Part shown: positions 1 through 10,484 of the stretch, piece after piece
How the letters are laid out: each line of letters opens with the position of its first letter
Position numbering within the stretch: the first letter of the stretch is position 1
Assembly (NCBI RefSeq): GCF_005938745.2
Contig: NZ_VCBX02000001.1
Coordinates: 3,134,001-3,198,000 of the forward strand
From: Rhodococcus sp. KBS0724
GTDB lineage: Bacteria > Actinomycetota > Actinomycetes > Mycobacteriales > Mycobacteriaceae
Direction of reading: 5' to 3'
DNA length: 64,000 bases
Notes under the pieces: generated by a model
What the model saw: only the letters and a program-made list of their open reading frames with translations
Databases searched by the model: none
What the model was told of the DNA's origin: nothing
Program-made: the position numbers and the translations under genes

Positions 1-2
1 TG

Positions 3-278
3 GTGCCGGCCGTGGGCGTGCTCTTGACGCCGCCGCGGGGGAGAAGCAGCATTCCCGCGTGGTCGTGGGCTGCCGTTGCAGTCACTGCTGCAGTGGTGCT
101 GTTCCGGCTGCCGCGGGTGGGAGCGGACCTCGACGTCCCCGTTGTCGGTTTCATCTTGGAGAACTCTTTACTCTGGGCTGCGTGTGCCGTCCTGGTGGCG
201 TTGGTTGTGCCGGGTTCTGCCCGAATTACCGATGCTGACGCGAGTGCCGGCGATCCGAAATCTTCACTTTCGGCGTGA
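3..278 (+). CDS. C-terminal part of a membrane protein (cut by window edge)
   Basis: The reading frame is open to the left edge, so the true start lies outside the window and only about 91 residues are seen. Two hydrophobic stretches are visible, roughly residues 18-36 and 46-69, followed by a short polar, Ser/Asp-rich C-terminal tail, which indicates an integral membrane protein with at least two membrane segments. No catalytic motif or recognisable family signature is present in this fragment. It lies upstream of mihF on the same strand, but 370 bases of apparently non-coding DNA with their own promoter-like elements separate them, so they are probably not one operon. I do not recognise the family. 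Confidence 0.6.
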   Translation: MPAVGVLLTPPRGRSSIPAWSWAAVAVTAAVVLFRLPRVGADLDVPVVGFILENSLLWAACAVLVALVVPGSARITDADASAGDPKSSLSA

Positions 279-648
279 GATTCGGTCGCGACACGCGCAA
301 ACGCGTCGAATTGCGTCGAAAAATTTGACTGTGGCGCCGGGCACGTCCGGAGTCGGTGTGGTCGAGGCCTGGGGTAACCCGGGGTCATATCGGGTCCATT
401 TATCGAAAAGTCTTGTGCTACAATTGATTTCGCAATCGTATTAACGTTCATATCGTTTTGTTTCGGTCGAGATCGCGATGTCGTGGACATCGATTTCGAG
501 ATACGTTCCAGAGCGCATAACCCACCGTGATCTGCACCGGACCGCGGGGGGTGGGTTAGCAATTCGCGCCAGGCGTGAGTACGGTCGCTATCGCTGCTGG
601 TTATCCAGTGGAATAGACAAAATTTGCACACGACGAGACGGAGGAACC
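279..648 (+). promoter_or_regulatory. mihF upstream region with extended -10 and leader hairpin
   Basis: This stretch has no convincing gene. An extended -10 element, TGCTACAAT, ends at 424 and is the best promoter candidate for mihF; no good -35 is seen. Downstream, TAACCCACC (518-526) and GGTGGGTTA (550-558) are perfect inverted arms, so the roughly 210-base leader could fold into a stable hairpin. The mihF Shine-Dalgarno GGAGG lies at 640-644. An in-frame open frame extends from 478 into mihF, but its residues have no resemblance to mIHF, so I treat it as untranslated leader. Confidence 0.45.
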
Positions 649-969
649 GTGGCCCTTCCCCAGTTGACTGATGAGCAGCGCGCTGCTGCTTTGGAGAAGG
701 CAGCTGCTGCCCGCAAGGCCAGGGCTGAGCTCAAGGAGCGCCTGAAGCGTGGCGGCACCGACCTTAAAGAGGTCCTCAAGGACGCCGAAGACAACGAAAT
801 CTTGGGCAAGATGAAGGTTTCTGCACTGCTCGAGGCTTTGCCGAAGGTGGGCAAGGTCAAGGCTCAGGAGATCATGACCGAGCTGGAGATCGCTCCGACG
901 CGTCGCATCCGCGGCCTCGGTGATCGTCAGCGTCGGGCTCTGCTCACCAAGTTCGACTTCGAGGTCTGA
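649..969 (+). CDS. mihF: Mycobacterial-type integration host factor mIHF
   Basis: Nucleoid-associated DNA-binding protein of actinobacteria that bends DNA and is required for phage integration and chromosome organisation; it is unrelated in sequence to enterobacterial IHF. The 106-residue product starts at GTG 649, eight bases after GGAGG, and begins ALPQLTDEQRAAAL like the mycobacterial protein. The helix-two-turn-helix core, with the motif LPKVGKVKAQEIM near residues 64-76 and TRRIRGLGDRQR near the C-terminus, is intact. The length matches the processed family size, which is why the longer in-frame start at 478 was rejected. gmk follows 60 bases downstream, the usual actinobacterial order. 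Confidence 0.95.
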   Translation: MALPQLTDEQRAAALEKAAAARKARAELKERLKRGGTDLKEVLKDAEDNEILGKMKVSALLEALPKVGKVKAQEIMTELEIAPTRRIRGLGDRQRRALLTKFDFEV

Positions 970-1029
970 GTCGAACCGTGAGAAAAACTGGCGCAACAGT
1001 AGTGATGAGCGCTGCGAAAACAGTTTCTT

Positions 1030-3291
<2,262 letters not shown>

Positions 3292-3293
3292 CA

Positions 3294-3325
3294 GGGTGAG
3301 GGCCTTCTCACCCATTTCGGGTGAG
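3294..3325 (+). terminator. Three-armed alternative hairpin after coaBC / before metK
   Basis: GGGTGAG at 3294-3300, CTCACCC at 3307-3313 and GGGTGAG again at 3319-3325 let the central arm pair with either neighbour, giving two mutually exclusive 7-bp hairpins. It begins two bases after the coaBC stop. No long T tract follows, so it may be a factor-assisted or poorly defined terminator, or part of the metK leader. Confidence 0.45.
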
Positions 3326-3330
3326 CGGAA

Positions 3331-3467
3331 GGGTGTTGCGCCGGGCGTTCAACGGATATCGTCGGCGCAGCTACACCCTGAATAAAGCGACAAAACGGCC
3401 TCCGAACGGTGGTCGCGTTATTTCAATAAGCTGTAGTCATGAACTTAAGGCGTCGAGAGGGAGATCT
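3331..3467 (+). promoter_or_regulatory. metK leader region with long-range stem
   Basis: GGGTGTTGCGCC at 3331-3342 can pair with the interrupted complement GGCGC (3364-3368) plus ACACCC (3373-3378). The remaining stretch up to the metK start is relatively AT-rich around 3418-3450 and holds GAGAGGGAG at 3455-3463 as ribosome binding site. I cannot fit a known SAM riboswitch consensus to it. Confidence 0.3.
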
Positions 3468-4682
3468 GTGAGCAAGTCCGGCAGTCGGCTATTCACCAGC
3501 GAGTCCGTCACCGAGGGGCACCCGGACAAGATCTGTGACGCGATCAGCGACTCCATCCTCGACGCGATCCTCGCGCAGGATCCGCGTGCCCGCGTCGCCG
3601 TCGAGACTCTTGTCACCACGGGCCAGGTTCACGTCGCCGGTGAGGTCACGACCACGGCATACGCCGACATCCCCAAGATCGTCCGCGACACTGTTCTCGA
3701 AATCGGGTACGACAGCTCCGCCAAGGGCTTCGACGGCAACTCGTGCGGTGTCAACGTCGCGATCGGTGCGCAGTCCCCGGAAATCGCTCAGGGCGTTGAT
3801 CATTCGCACGAAGCTCGCGTCGACGGAACCCTCGACGACGAGATCGACCGTCAGGGCGCCGGCGACCAGGGCCTGATGTTCGGCTACGCCACCACCGATA
3901 CTCCGGAACTGATGCCGCTTCCCATCGCGATGGCTCATCGCCTGTCGCGTCGTCTGACCGAGGTTCGCAAGAGCGGCGTTCTGCCGTACCTGCGTCCTGA
4001 CGGCAAGACTCAGGTCACCATCGAGTACGACGGTGACAAGCCGGTTCGCCTCGACACGGTTGTCATCTCCACCCAGCACGCCGCAGACATCGATCTCGAC
4101 AACCTGCTGACCCCTGACCTTCGCGAGAAGGTGCTCAACTCGGTTCTTGCCGACGTCAATGTCGTTGATCTGGATACCTCCGACGTTCGTTTGCTCGTCA
4201 ACCCGACGGGCAAGTTCGTCCTCGGTGGTCCGATGGGCGACGCTGGTCTGACCGGACGCAAGATCATCGTCGACACCTACGGCGGCATGGCTCGCCACGG
4301 CGGCGGCGCGTTCTCCGGCAAGGACCCGTCAAAGGTCGACCGCAGTGCTGCATACGCAATGCGCTGGGTTGCCAAGAACGCCGTTGCGGCCGGCCTCGCC
4401 GATCGCATCGAGGTTCAGGTTGCCTACGCTATCGGCAAGGCTGCTCCCGTCGGCTTGTTCGTCGAGACGTTCGGCACCGAGAAGACCGATCCGGCTCGGA
4501 TCCAGCAGGCCATCACCGAGGTGTTCGACTTGCGTCCGGGAGCGATCATCCGCGATCTCGATCTGCTGCGCCCGATCTACGCGCAGACCGCGGCGTACGG
4601 TCACTTCGGACGCACCGATATCGATCTCCCGTGGGAGAGCACCGATCGTGCGGACAAGCTGCGCAGCGCAGCAGGTCTCTGA
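3468..4682 (+). CDS. metK: S-adenosylmethionine synthetase
   Basis: Makes S-adenosylmethionine from methionine and ATP in the cytoplasm. The 404-residue product starts at GTG 3468, five bases after a GAGAGGGAG ribosome binding site; the longer frame from 3321 adds unconserved residues and includes the leader hairpin. Family motifs are clear: [16 protein letters not shown] (13-28, ATP site), [12 protein letters not shown] (about 134-145) and [19 protein letters not shown] (about 279-297). The C-terminal segment with YGHFGR is also present. Length is typical for bacterial MetK. priA starts 25 bases after it on the same strand, which is the usual actinobacterial neighbour. Confidence 0.97.
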   Translation: MSKSGSRLFTSESVTEGHPDKICDAISDSILDAILAQDPRARVAVETLVTTGQVHVAGEVTTTAYADIPKIVRDTVLEIGYDSSAKGFDGNSCGVNVAIGAQSPEIAQGVDHSHEARVDGTLDDEIDRQGAGDQGLMFGYATTDTPELMPLPIAMAHRLSRRLTEVRKSGVLPYLRPDGKTQVTIEYDGDKPVRLDTVVISTQHAADIDLDNLLTPDLREKVLNSVLADVNVVDLDTSDVRLLVNPTGKFVLGGPMGDAGLTGRKIIVDTYGGMARHGGGAFSGKDPSKVDRSAAYAMRWVAKNAVAAGLADRIEVQVAYAIGKAAPVGLFVETFGTEKTDPARIQQAITEVFDLRPGAIIRDLDLLRPIYAQTAAYGHFGRTDIDLPWESTDRADKLRSAAGL

Positions 4683-4707
4683 TAACTGACGTACAGACGG
4701 GGCGCGG

Positions 4708-6726
4708 GTGGGCGCGGAAAGAGTAGCGGCAGAGGTCGATCCGGTAGCCCGGGTACTCCCGATGCTCCCGCTCGCCCACCTCGATCGAGAGTTCGACTAC
4801 CTCGTTCCCCGTGAACTCGAAGCGGATGCGCAACCCGGTGTACGGGTGCGCATCCGCTTTGCTGGTCGTCTGGTCGACGGTTTCATCGTCTCCCGCGAGG
4901 CGACAAGTGATCATCAGGGCAAATTCGGGTGGCTCGAACGTGTCATCTCCGCCGAGCGAGTCCTCACCGACGAAATAGCGCAGTTGGTCGACCGCGTCGC
5001 CGAGCGCTACGCAGGCACCCGGGCGGACGTGCTCCGGCTAGCCGTCCCGCCGCGCCATGCCAAGGTCGAGGGCGAGCCGTGGGAACCCAGCGGCGACATT
5101 GCCGCTCCCACTCTGGACGAACGAGGCTGGCACCTCTATCACTACGGCGACGCGTTTGTCACCGCCGTCCGCGAACTGCGCGCACCGCGAGCGGTGTGGC
5201 AGGCATTGCCCGGTGAAGACTGGCCGCTGCGGTTGGCCGAACTCGCGGGCTCAGTGGCGTCGGCAGGCAAGAGTGCGGTCATCGTGGTTCCGGATCAGCG
5301 TGATCTCGATCGAGTCCTTGCCGCGTGCGAGAAAGTATCCGGACCTGAAGCGGTAGTGGGGCTTTCAGCGGGACTTGGCCCGGCCATGCGCTATCGGCGG
5401 TGGCTTGCGGCGCTACGCGGAAGTGCTCGCATCGTCGTCGGTACACGAAGTTCCGTATTTGCCCCCACTCCGGACACCGGACTTGTTGTCGTGTGGGACG
5501 ACGGCGACGACAACTTGTCTGAGCCGCGCTCGCCGTACCCGCATGCCCGCGAGTCTGCGGTGTTGCGGGCGCATGTGGCGGGGTGCGCCGTGGTGATCGG
5601 TGGGTTCTCCCGAACCGCGGAGTCTCAAGTGCTCGTCGATTCCGGGTGGGCCCACGATTTGGTTGCCGCTCGCGATGTGGTCCGGCACTGCTCGCCCAAG
5701 ATCACTGCACTGGCGGACAGCGATCAGGCGTTGGCCCGCGACCCAGGAGCGCGGGCAGCACGGTTGCCGGCGATCGCTTTTGCCGCTGCCAGGCGCGCAT
5801 TGGCCGACGGCCGTGGCGTGTTGGTCCAGGTGCCGCGTCGTGGCTATGTTCCGACGCTCGCTTGCGGGAAGTGCCGGGCACCGGCGCGGTGCCGTCGTTG
5901 CAACGGGCCGTTGGCGTTGCCGTCTGCCGCCGGGCCGGACGGCGCCGGAATTCCCGAGTGCCGCTGGTGCGGCGTCGCCGACGCGGCCTACCGGTGCCAT
6001 GCCTGCGGAGCCAAAGCACTTCGTGCCGTTGTGGTGGGGGCCGGCCGAACAGCTGAGGAACTCGGCCGCGCCTTTCCCGGGGTGAAGGTCGTACTGTCCG
6101 GTGGCGGCGATGTGGTCAAGGAAGTTGCCCAAGGCCCCGCGCTGGTGGTCTCGACCGTCGGCGCAGAACCGGTGATGACCGGGGGCTACGGTGCTGCGTT
6201 GTTGCTCGACGGGTGGGCATTGCTCGGTCGCGCCGACCTTCGCGCCGAAGAAGAGACGCTGCGACGCTGGATGTCGGCTGCCGCCTTGGTGATTCCGCTC
6301 TCTGACGGAGGCGAGGTAGTTGTCGTCGCGGATTCGGGAATCCCGACGGTCCAGGCCCTGGTGCGGTGGGATCCGGTCGGCCACGCCCGCAGTCAGTTCG
6401 ACGAACGCGACGAGGTCGGCTTTCCGCCCGCCGTGCATCTGGCGGCAATCGACGGCGGTAGCGCCGCGATTGCCGAATTGGTGGCTTCCGCTGATCTGCC
6501 CGCCAGTGCAGTTCTTCTCGGGCCCGTGGAATTGCCTGCGGGGGAGAGGCTTCCGTATTCGGGTGAGGACGAGGCAGGGGTAGCTCCCGAGCGTCTGCTG
6601 ATTCGGGTTCCGCGCAAGGACGGCCGGGCACTGGCTGACGCACTGGCTCACGCTCGCGCGGCTCGGAGCGCCCGCAAATCTTCGGGGCCGGTGCGTATTC
6701 AGATCGACCCGCGTCGAATCGGCTGA
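4708..6726 (+). CDS. priA: Actinobacterial PriA-like primosomal protein N' (helicase motifs degenerate)
   Basis: Homologue of PriA, the protein that restarts stalled replication forks. The 672-residue product has the N-terminal DNA-binding domain (ARVLPMLPLAHLDREFDY near residue 14) and a central zinc-ribbon cysteine set, CGKCRAPARCRRC then CRWCG and CHACG. Walker A is not recognisable, and the DEEH box is replaced by WDDGDD in the otherwise well-kept segment before LSEPRSPYPHARE. This matches the known actinobacterial form annotated as probable PriA, which probably has no ATP-driven helicase activity. Start GTG 4708 keeps it 25 bases from metK. fmt, often the next gene in mycobacteria, occurs here only after a 9-kb accessory insert. 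Confidence 0.9.
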   Translation: MGAERVAAEVDPVARVLPMLPLAHLDREFDYLVPRELEADAQPGVRVRIRFAGRLVDGFIVSREATSDHQGKFGWLERVISAERVLTDEIAQLVDRVAERYAGTRADVLRLAVPPRHAKVEGEPWEPSGDIAAPTLDERGWHLYHYGDAFVTAVRELRAPRAVWQALPGEDWPLRLAELAGSVASAGKSAVIVVPDQRDLDRVLAACEKVSGPEAVVGLSAGLGPAMRYRRWLAALRGSARIVVGTRSSVFAPTPDTGLVVVWDDGDDNLSEPRSPYPHARESAVLRAHVAGCAVVIGGFSRTAESQVLVDSGWAHDLVAARDVVRHCSPKITALADSDQALARDPGARAARLPAIAFAAARRALADGRGVLVQVPRRGYVPTLACGKCRAPARCRRCNGPLALPSAAGPDGAGIPECRWCGVADAAYRCHACGAKALRAVVVGAGRTAEELGRAFPGVKVVLSGGGDVVKEVAQGPALVVSTVGAEPVMTGGYGAALLLDGWALLGRADLRAEEETLRRWMSAAALVIPLSDGGEVVVVADSGIPTVQALVRWDPVGHARSQFDERDEVGFPPAVHLAAIDGGSAAIAELVASADLPASAVLLGPVELPAGERLPYSGEDEAGVAPERLLIRVPRKDGRALADALAHARAARSARKSSGPVRIQIDPRRIG

Positions 6727-6784
6727 GGAATTTCTGTGTGGTGTTCGACCTGGGCGCCCTGCATGATCACGGACATGTGCTGCT

Positions 6785-6890
6785 TATACTGGCCACTGTC
6801 TGACGAGGGAATGCCGGTGAGAATCCGGAACTGACGCGCAACGGCGATGGGGTTTCCCACGAGTCCGAATACTCGTCCGGCACCACATCG
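6785..6890 (+). ncRNA. Cobalamin (B12) riboswitch
   Basis: The region shows the B12-element landmarks in order: GCCACTG at 6792-6798, GGGAATGCCGGTGAGAATCC around 6808-6827, CTGACGCGCAACGG around 6831-6844, and GAGTCCGAATAC at 6861-6872, followed by complementary closing bases. Limits are approximate. It sits upstream of a substrate-binding lipoprotein gene whose ribosome binding site AAGGA lies at 6963-6967, consistent with repression of that gene when cobalamin is plentiful. Confidence 0.88.
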
Positions 6891-6976
6891 AAGTGGTGAT
6901 CGTAACTGCATCCTGTGATGCCGATTGCCGCATGTCGGGCTCCGCGACCGAGCCCCTGATCGAAGGACGACTTTCC

Positions 6977-8035
6977 GTGCCCACCGCACCGCTGACGCGC
7001 GCACTCACTGCCGCGACCGGATTACTCTGCACCACCGCACTACTCGCCGGTTGCTCCAACGCTTCGCCGCCGGACGCCACAACCCCGACAACAGTCGCCG
7101 CTGATGCAGCGGGCCCCACCAGCTACCCGTTGATACTCGAAAATTGTGGGGTGACAGTAACATTCGATTCGGCGCCGCAACGAGCTGTGTCGCTGTATCA
7201 GGGTTCGACGGAAATATTGCTCTCGCTCGGTCTCGGCAACCGGATGGTGGGTACCTCCACGTGGTTCGATCCCGTTCTCGCTCCTCTCGCAGCCCAGAAT
7301 GACCTGGTGCCGAGACTCGCCGACAATGACGCGTCGCTCGAAGTGGTACTCGACACCGAACCCGACCTCGTGACGTCGGCGAGCGCCCACACTTTCACGT
7401 CCGCTGTCGTCGCAGAACGGTCGCGATTCGCCGAACTGGGAATTCCCACGTATCAGTCGCCGTCTGTCTGTACCGATGCCGTCGTGGAGGGTGAGAACGT
7501 CTCGCGTACGGAGACTCTGAACATCGACACGCTGTACCGGGAGATTCGTGAGTTGGCGGCGATCTTCGACGTGCAGGATCGTGGCGCAGAGTTGATCGCC
7601 GAACTACAGTCGCGCCTTTCGGTGGCCGCGGCTGATGTGGCCGGTTCGGGAAGAACAGTCGCTTTCTGGTTCTCCGGGCTCGAAGCTCCGTACATGGCCG
7701 GATGTTGTTCGGCTCCAGGGCTTCTTGCTGAACAGGTGGGTGCCGTCAACGTATTTGCAGACCTCTCCGATGATTGGCCGGAAGTGAGCTGGGAAGCGGT
7801 TGCCGACCGCGACCCGGATGTTCTGGTGCTCGGTGACCTTCACCGTCGGCGGGTAGACGGTGATTCGTTGGAGACGAAGATCGCCTTCCTCGAATCGAAT
7901 CCGGTGACCGCGCAGATGTCTGCCGTGCGCAACCGTCACTACGTCACGTTGTCCGGGGCAGAGATGGACCCGGGGATCCGTGAGATCGACGCTCTGGAAA
8001 AGCTCGCGGACGGTCTGCGCGCGGCGCAGGGCTGA
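6977..8035 (+). CDS. BtuF-like periplasmic-binding lipoprotein, probably for corrinoids
   Basis: A 352-residue lipoprotein of the helical-backbone metal/siderophore/cobalamin binding family. It starts at GTG 6977 after AAGGA and has an export signal ending in the lipobox LLAGC, with Cys26 as the lipidated residue. The N-terminal lobe carries the family pattern PQRAVSLYQGSTEILLSLGLG and the second lobe has VSWEAVADRDPDVLVLGD. The cobalamin riboswitch immediately upstream is the main reason to infer a corrinoid ligand. No permease or ATPase gene is adjacent, so it must work with a transporter encoded elsewhere or have another role. An in-frame start at 6893 would lie in the riboswitch and break the signal peptide. 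Confidence 0.82.
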   Translation: MPTAPLTRALTAATGLLCTTALLAGCSNASPPDATTPTTVAADAAGPTSYPLILENCGVTVTFDSAPQRAVSLYQGSTEILLSLGLGNRMVGTSTWFDPVLAPLAAQNDLVPRLADNDASLEVVLDTEPDLVTSASAHTFTSAVVAERSRFAELGIPTYQSPSVCTDAVVEGENVSRTETLNIDTLYREIRELAAIFDVQDRGAELIAELQSRLSVAAADVAGSGRTVAFWFSGLEAPYMAGCCSAPGLLAEQVGAVNVFADLSDDWPEVSWEAVADRDPDVLVLGDLHRRRVDGDSLETKIAFLESNPVTAQMSAVRNRHYVTLSGAEMDPGIREIDALEKLADGLRAAQG

Positions 8036-8068
8036 TTCCGGCTCGCGTCATTGCACCCTCCAGTGATG

Positions 8069-8098
8069 CGATATATCGTCGAACTATCAGCGATATCG
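8069..8098. promoter_or_regulatory. Tandem palindromes, likely PadR operator
   Basis: Two perfect palindromes, CGATATATCG (8069-8078) and CGATATCG (8091-8098), lie 12 bases apart and 17 bases before the padR start. Such ATAT-rich dyads are typical of PadR binding sites, so autoregulation is inferred. Confidence 0.6.
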
Positions 8099-8114
8099 GT
8101 GGAAGGCAGTAGCT

Positions 8115-8708
8115 ATGGACAGGCATTTTCCCGAGGGCGAGCGTGGACGCGGGCATCGTCGCGGGCGGTTCGGACCTGACGGTGGACAAGGCCCCGGCTT
8201 CGGTCCCGGCGCGCACTTCGGTCGTGGTCGCGGACGCGGCGGGCGGGGGCGCCGCGGCGACGTTCGTGCGGCTGTTCTGCTCCTCATCGCCGAAGAACCG
8301 ATGCACGGCTACGAACTGATTCAGCAGATCGTCGAACGCAGTGGCGGAGTGTGGAAGCCGAGTCCTGGTTCCATCTACCCCGCGCTGTCCCAACTCGAAG
8401 ACGAAGGCCTCGTGATCATCGACAAGGTGGCCGGGCGCAAGACAGCGAAGCTCACCGAAGAAGGCGTCGCGTACGTCGAGCAGCACCGGGAAGACCTCGG
8501 TGCACCGTGGGACGAGGTTCGCGACAGCGTCGGCGCCCCGGAACAGGATCTGCGTGAGCTGATCGGACAACTGATGGGGGCTGCCGGTCAGGTTGCCGCA
8601 GTGGGTACTCCGGAGCAGGTCAAGGCCGCCGCCGATGTTCTGATCGAGGCGCGTCGAGCGTTGTACCGCGTGCTTGCCGACGACGGGTCCACCGACGCCG
8701 ACAGTTGA
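8115..8708 (+). CDS. PadR family transcriptional regulator
   Basis: A 197-residue repressor-type protein. Residues 1-50 are very Gly/Arg/His-rich and of low complexity. The winged-helix PadR domain follows, with RAAVLLLIAEEPMHGYELIQ and PSPGSIYPALSQLEDEGLV, and the C-terminal part is a dimerisation helix. The Gly/Arg-rich leader is common in actinobacterial PadR proteins with unknown ligand. GGAAGG lies at 8101-8106 before ATG 8115, and a double palindrome overlaps the promoter region. No membrane transporter follows on the same strand; the next gene encodes a glutathione peroxidase after 93 bases, so the target genes are not evident beyond itself. Confidence 0.9.
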   Translation: MDRHFPEGERGRGHRRGRFGPDGGQGPGFGPGAHFGRGRGRGGRGRRGDVRAAVLLLIAEEPMHGYELIQQIVERSGGVWKPSPGSIYPALSQLEDEGLVIIDKVAGRKTAKLTEEGVAYVEQHREDLGAPWDEVRDSVGAPEQDLRELIGQLMGAAGQVAAVGTPEQVKAAADVLIEARRALYRVLADDGSTDADS

Positions 8709-8801
8709 GCGCGGCCCAGGTTTGTGCGCCCGATCACGATCGCCGGGAAGTATGAACTAGCTTGGTAAGCAAGACAATCACTTCGATAATCAGGAGAATT
8801 C

Positions 8802-9335
8802 ATGACCGTCCACAACTTTGCCGTCAAGGCTGCCGACGGATCCACCGAGGATCTGAGCCAGTACAAGGGCAACCTTCTGTTGATCGTCAACGTGGCAAGC
8901 AAGTGTGGATTCACACCGCAGTACGAAGGGCTCGACGCCCTGTACCGCGAGAACAAGGACCGTGGTCTTCGGGTCATCGGATTCCCGAGCAATCAGTTCG
9001 GAGATCAGGAACCGGGGCAGGACGCCGAGATCCAGGAGTTCTGCAGCACGACCTACAACGTCACGTTCCCGGTGTACGCCAAGATCGAGGTCAACGGAGA
9101 CGACGCGGACCCGTTGTACAAGCATCTCCGCAGCGAGGCGCCCGGTGACTTCGGGCCCGAAATCGGATTCCTTTTCGACCACGTCAGCAAGACCCGCCCC
9201 GAGGCGATCGGTACCGACGAGGTGAAGTGGAACTTCACGAAGTTCCTTGTCGATCGTGACGGAGCAGTAGTTCGTCGCTTCGAGTCGACAGTCACCCCCG
9301 AGCAGATCGCTGAAGAAGTTTCGGAGCTGCTGTAA
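8802..9335 (+). CDS. Glutathione peroxidase family thiol peroxidase
   Basis: Reduces hydrogen peroxide and organic hydroperoxides; in bacteria without glutathione, such as rhodococci, members of this family normally use thioredoxin. The 177-residue product has the active-site segment NVASKCGFTPQY with peroxidatic Cys35, the glutamine motif FPSNQFG, and the WNFTKF tryptophan/asparagine motif. It is a normal-length Cys-type enzyme, not a selenoprotein. Start ATG 8802 follows AGGAG at 8792-8796. A strong stem-loop at 9372-9404 ends the unit, which appears monocistronic. Confidence 0.93.
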   Translation: MTVHNFAVKAADGSTEDLSQYKGNLLLIVNVASKCGFTPQYEGLDALYRENKDRGLRVIGFPSNQFGDQEPGQDAEIQEFCSTTYNVTFPVYAKIEVNGDDADPLYKHLRSEAPGDFGPEIGFLFDHVSKTRPEAIGTDEVKWNFTKFLVDRDGAVVRRFESTVTPEQIAEEVSELL

Positions 9336-9371
9336 CTATTAGCAGGTCTAGGTACTGAATATCTGGTCGTG

Positions 9372-9404
9372 ATCCCGGGAGCCCCTTGCAGGGTCTCCCG
9401 GGAT
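9372..9404 (+). terminator. Stem-loop terminator after the peroxidase gene
   Basis: ATCCCGGGAG (9372-9381) and CTCCCGGGAT (9395-9404) form a perfect 10-bp stem with a 13-base loop. Only a weak T-rich tail follows. Confidence 0.7.
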
Positions 9405-9471
9405 TGCTGTCTCGCCACCGTCGATTTCGACCAACGAAATCGGCAAGACAACAGTTGGAAGGATGCGTCCC

Positions 9472-9912
9472 ATGGCACACGTACAACGTTTCGACCACAT
9501 CGGCATCACCGTCGCGGATCTCACCTCGGCGACGGCGTTTTTCGTCGGACTGGGTCTCGAGCTGGAGGGCACCGGATCCGTAGAGGGCGAATTCGTGGAG
9601 ACGGTGTGCGGTATCCCCGGCGCCCATTGTGAAATCGCAATGCTACGGCCGCCGGGCGGCGGGTCTCGGCTGGAGCTCTCGTCCTTCGTCACGCCCGACC
9701 ACGTGCCCGGATCGCCAACGGCGATGGCCAACGAGCTTGGGCTGCGCAACGTGTCCTTCGAGGTCGTCGACCTCCAGGCTGCCATCGACGCTGTGGCGGC
9801 GGACGGGTACGGGCTCATCGGCGGCATCGGTGAGTACGAGAACAGCGTGCGGATGGCCTATGTGCGGGGGCCTGAGGGGATCATCGTGTCCCTGTTCGAG
9901 CAGATCGGCTGA
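9472..9912 (+). CDS. Glyoxalase/bleomycin resistance (VOC) superfamily protein
   Basis: A 146-residue vicinal-oxygen-chelate fold protein. The N-terminal strand HVQRFDHIGITVADLTSAT carries the first metal-ligand histidine and the C-terminal half repeats the fold, with LRNVSFEVVDL and a terminal EGIIVSLFEQ whose glutamate is the usual last metal ligand. The specific substrate cannot be read from the sequence; glyoxalase, dioxygenase and epimerase-like members share this pattern. ATG 9472 is preferred to ATG 9463 because the Shine-Dalgarno GGAAGG (9457-9462) would be too close to the latter. It is flanked by unrelated genes and appears to be transcribed alone. Confidence 0.85.
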   Translation: MAHVQRFDHIGITVADLTSATAFFVGLGLELEGTGSVEGEFVETVCGIPGAHCEIAMLRPPGGGSRLELSSFVTPDHVPGSPTAMANELGLRNVSFEVVDLQAAIDAVAADGYGLIGGIGEYENSVRMAYVRGPEGIIVSLFEQIG

Positions 9913-10028
9913 TGATGCGCAGTATTAGACAGGCATACTGTTGAAAAATACGGGTGATATCCGCCTCGAACTACTCATACGGGATTAATTAAACAGGTAC
10001 CCTGGCTAATGAGACTAGGGAGAACCGC

Positions 10029-10484
10029 ATGGATGAGCGAGCCGACCGACTGCGCGAAGACGTGGCGTTGTTCAGCCGAAGGATCCGAACCAAGAGCGCC
10101 GGGCATTTGTTGACTCCCACTCAACTGCAGGCCCTTGCGCATCTGGATCGGGTGGGCGCGATGAGCGCGCGGGCGCTGGCCGATTTGGAACAAGTGGCTC
10201 CGCAGACGATCGCACGTACCGTGCTCCTCCTCGAGGAGAAGGGCATGGTGACGCGCACCGTCGATCCACATGATGCCCGCGCCAGTCTGATCGCGATCAC
10301 CGACAGCGGTCGCAGGACCCTGGACGTGGACCGCGCCACCCGTAGTGAATGGCTCACTTCTGTGCTGGAGGAGCAGTTCACCGATGTCGAACGTGAGTTG
10401 CTTTATCTGGCAGGACGATTGCTGCGTCGTGCTGCTGAGTCGACCGATGCAACACCGACACCGGAATCGGTGATTCGCGTATGA
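10029..10484 (+). CDS. MarR family transcriptional regulator
   Basis: A 151-residue winged-helix regulator. The DNA-binding core includes LTPTQLQALAHLDRVGAMSA, the recognition helix region VAPQTIARTVLLLEEKG, and the wing VTRTVDPHDARASLIAIT with the DxR motif. GGGAG at 10019-10023 precedes ATG 10029. Its stop overlaps the start of the downstream MFS exporter gene in ATGA, so it very probably regulates that exporter and itself; the ligand is unknown. The region in front is AT-rich, with ATTAATTAA at 9985-9993, and is the likely promoter and operator zone. Confidence 0.92.
   Translation: MDERADRLREDVALFSRRIRTKSAGHLLTPTQLQALAHLDRVGAMSARALADLEQVAPQTIARTVLLLEEKGMVTRTVDPHDARASLIAITDSGRRTLDVDRATRSEWLTSVLEEQFTDVERELLYLAGRLLRRAAESTDATPTPESVIRV

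Noticed and set aside
3301..3467. Known SAM riboswitch before metK
   Set aside because: I could not match SAM-I, SAM-II or SAM-IV conserved cores; only generic hairpins are seen, so it is listed as a possible leader only.
5413..6651. 412-codon open frame opposite priA
   Set aside because: Antisense to a conserved gene, no ribosome binding site or recognisable domain.
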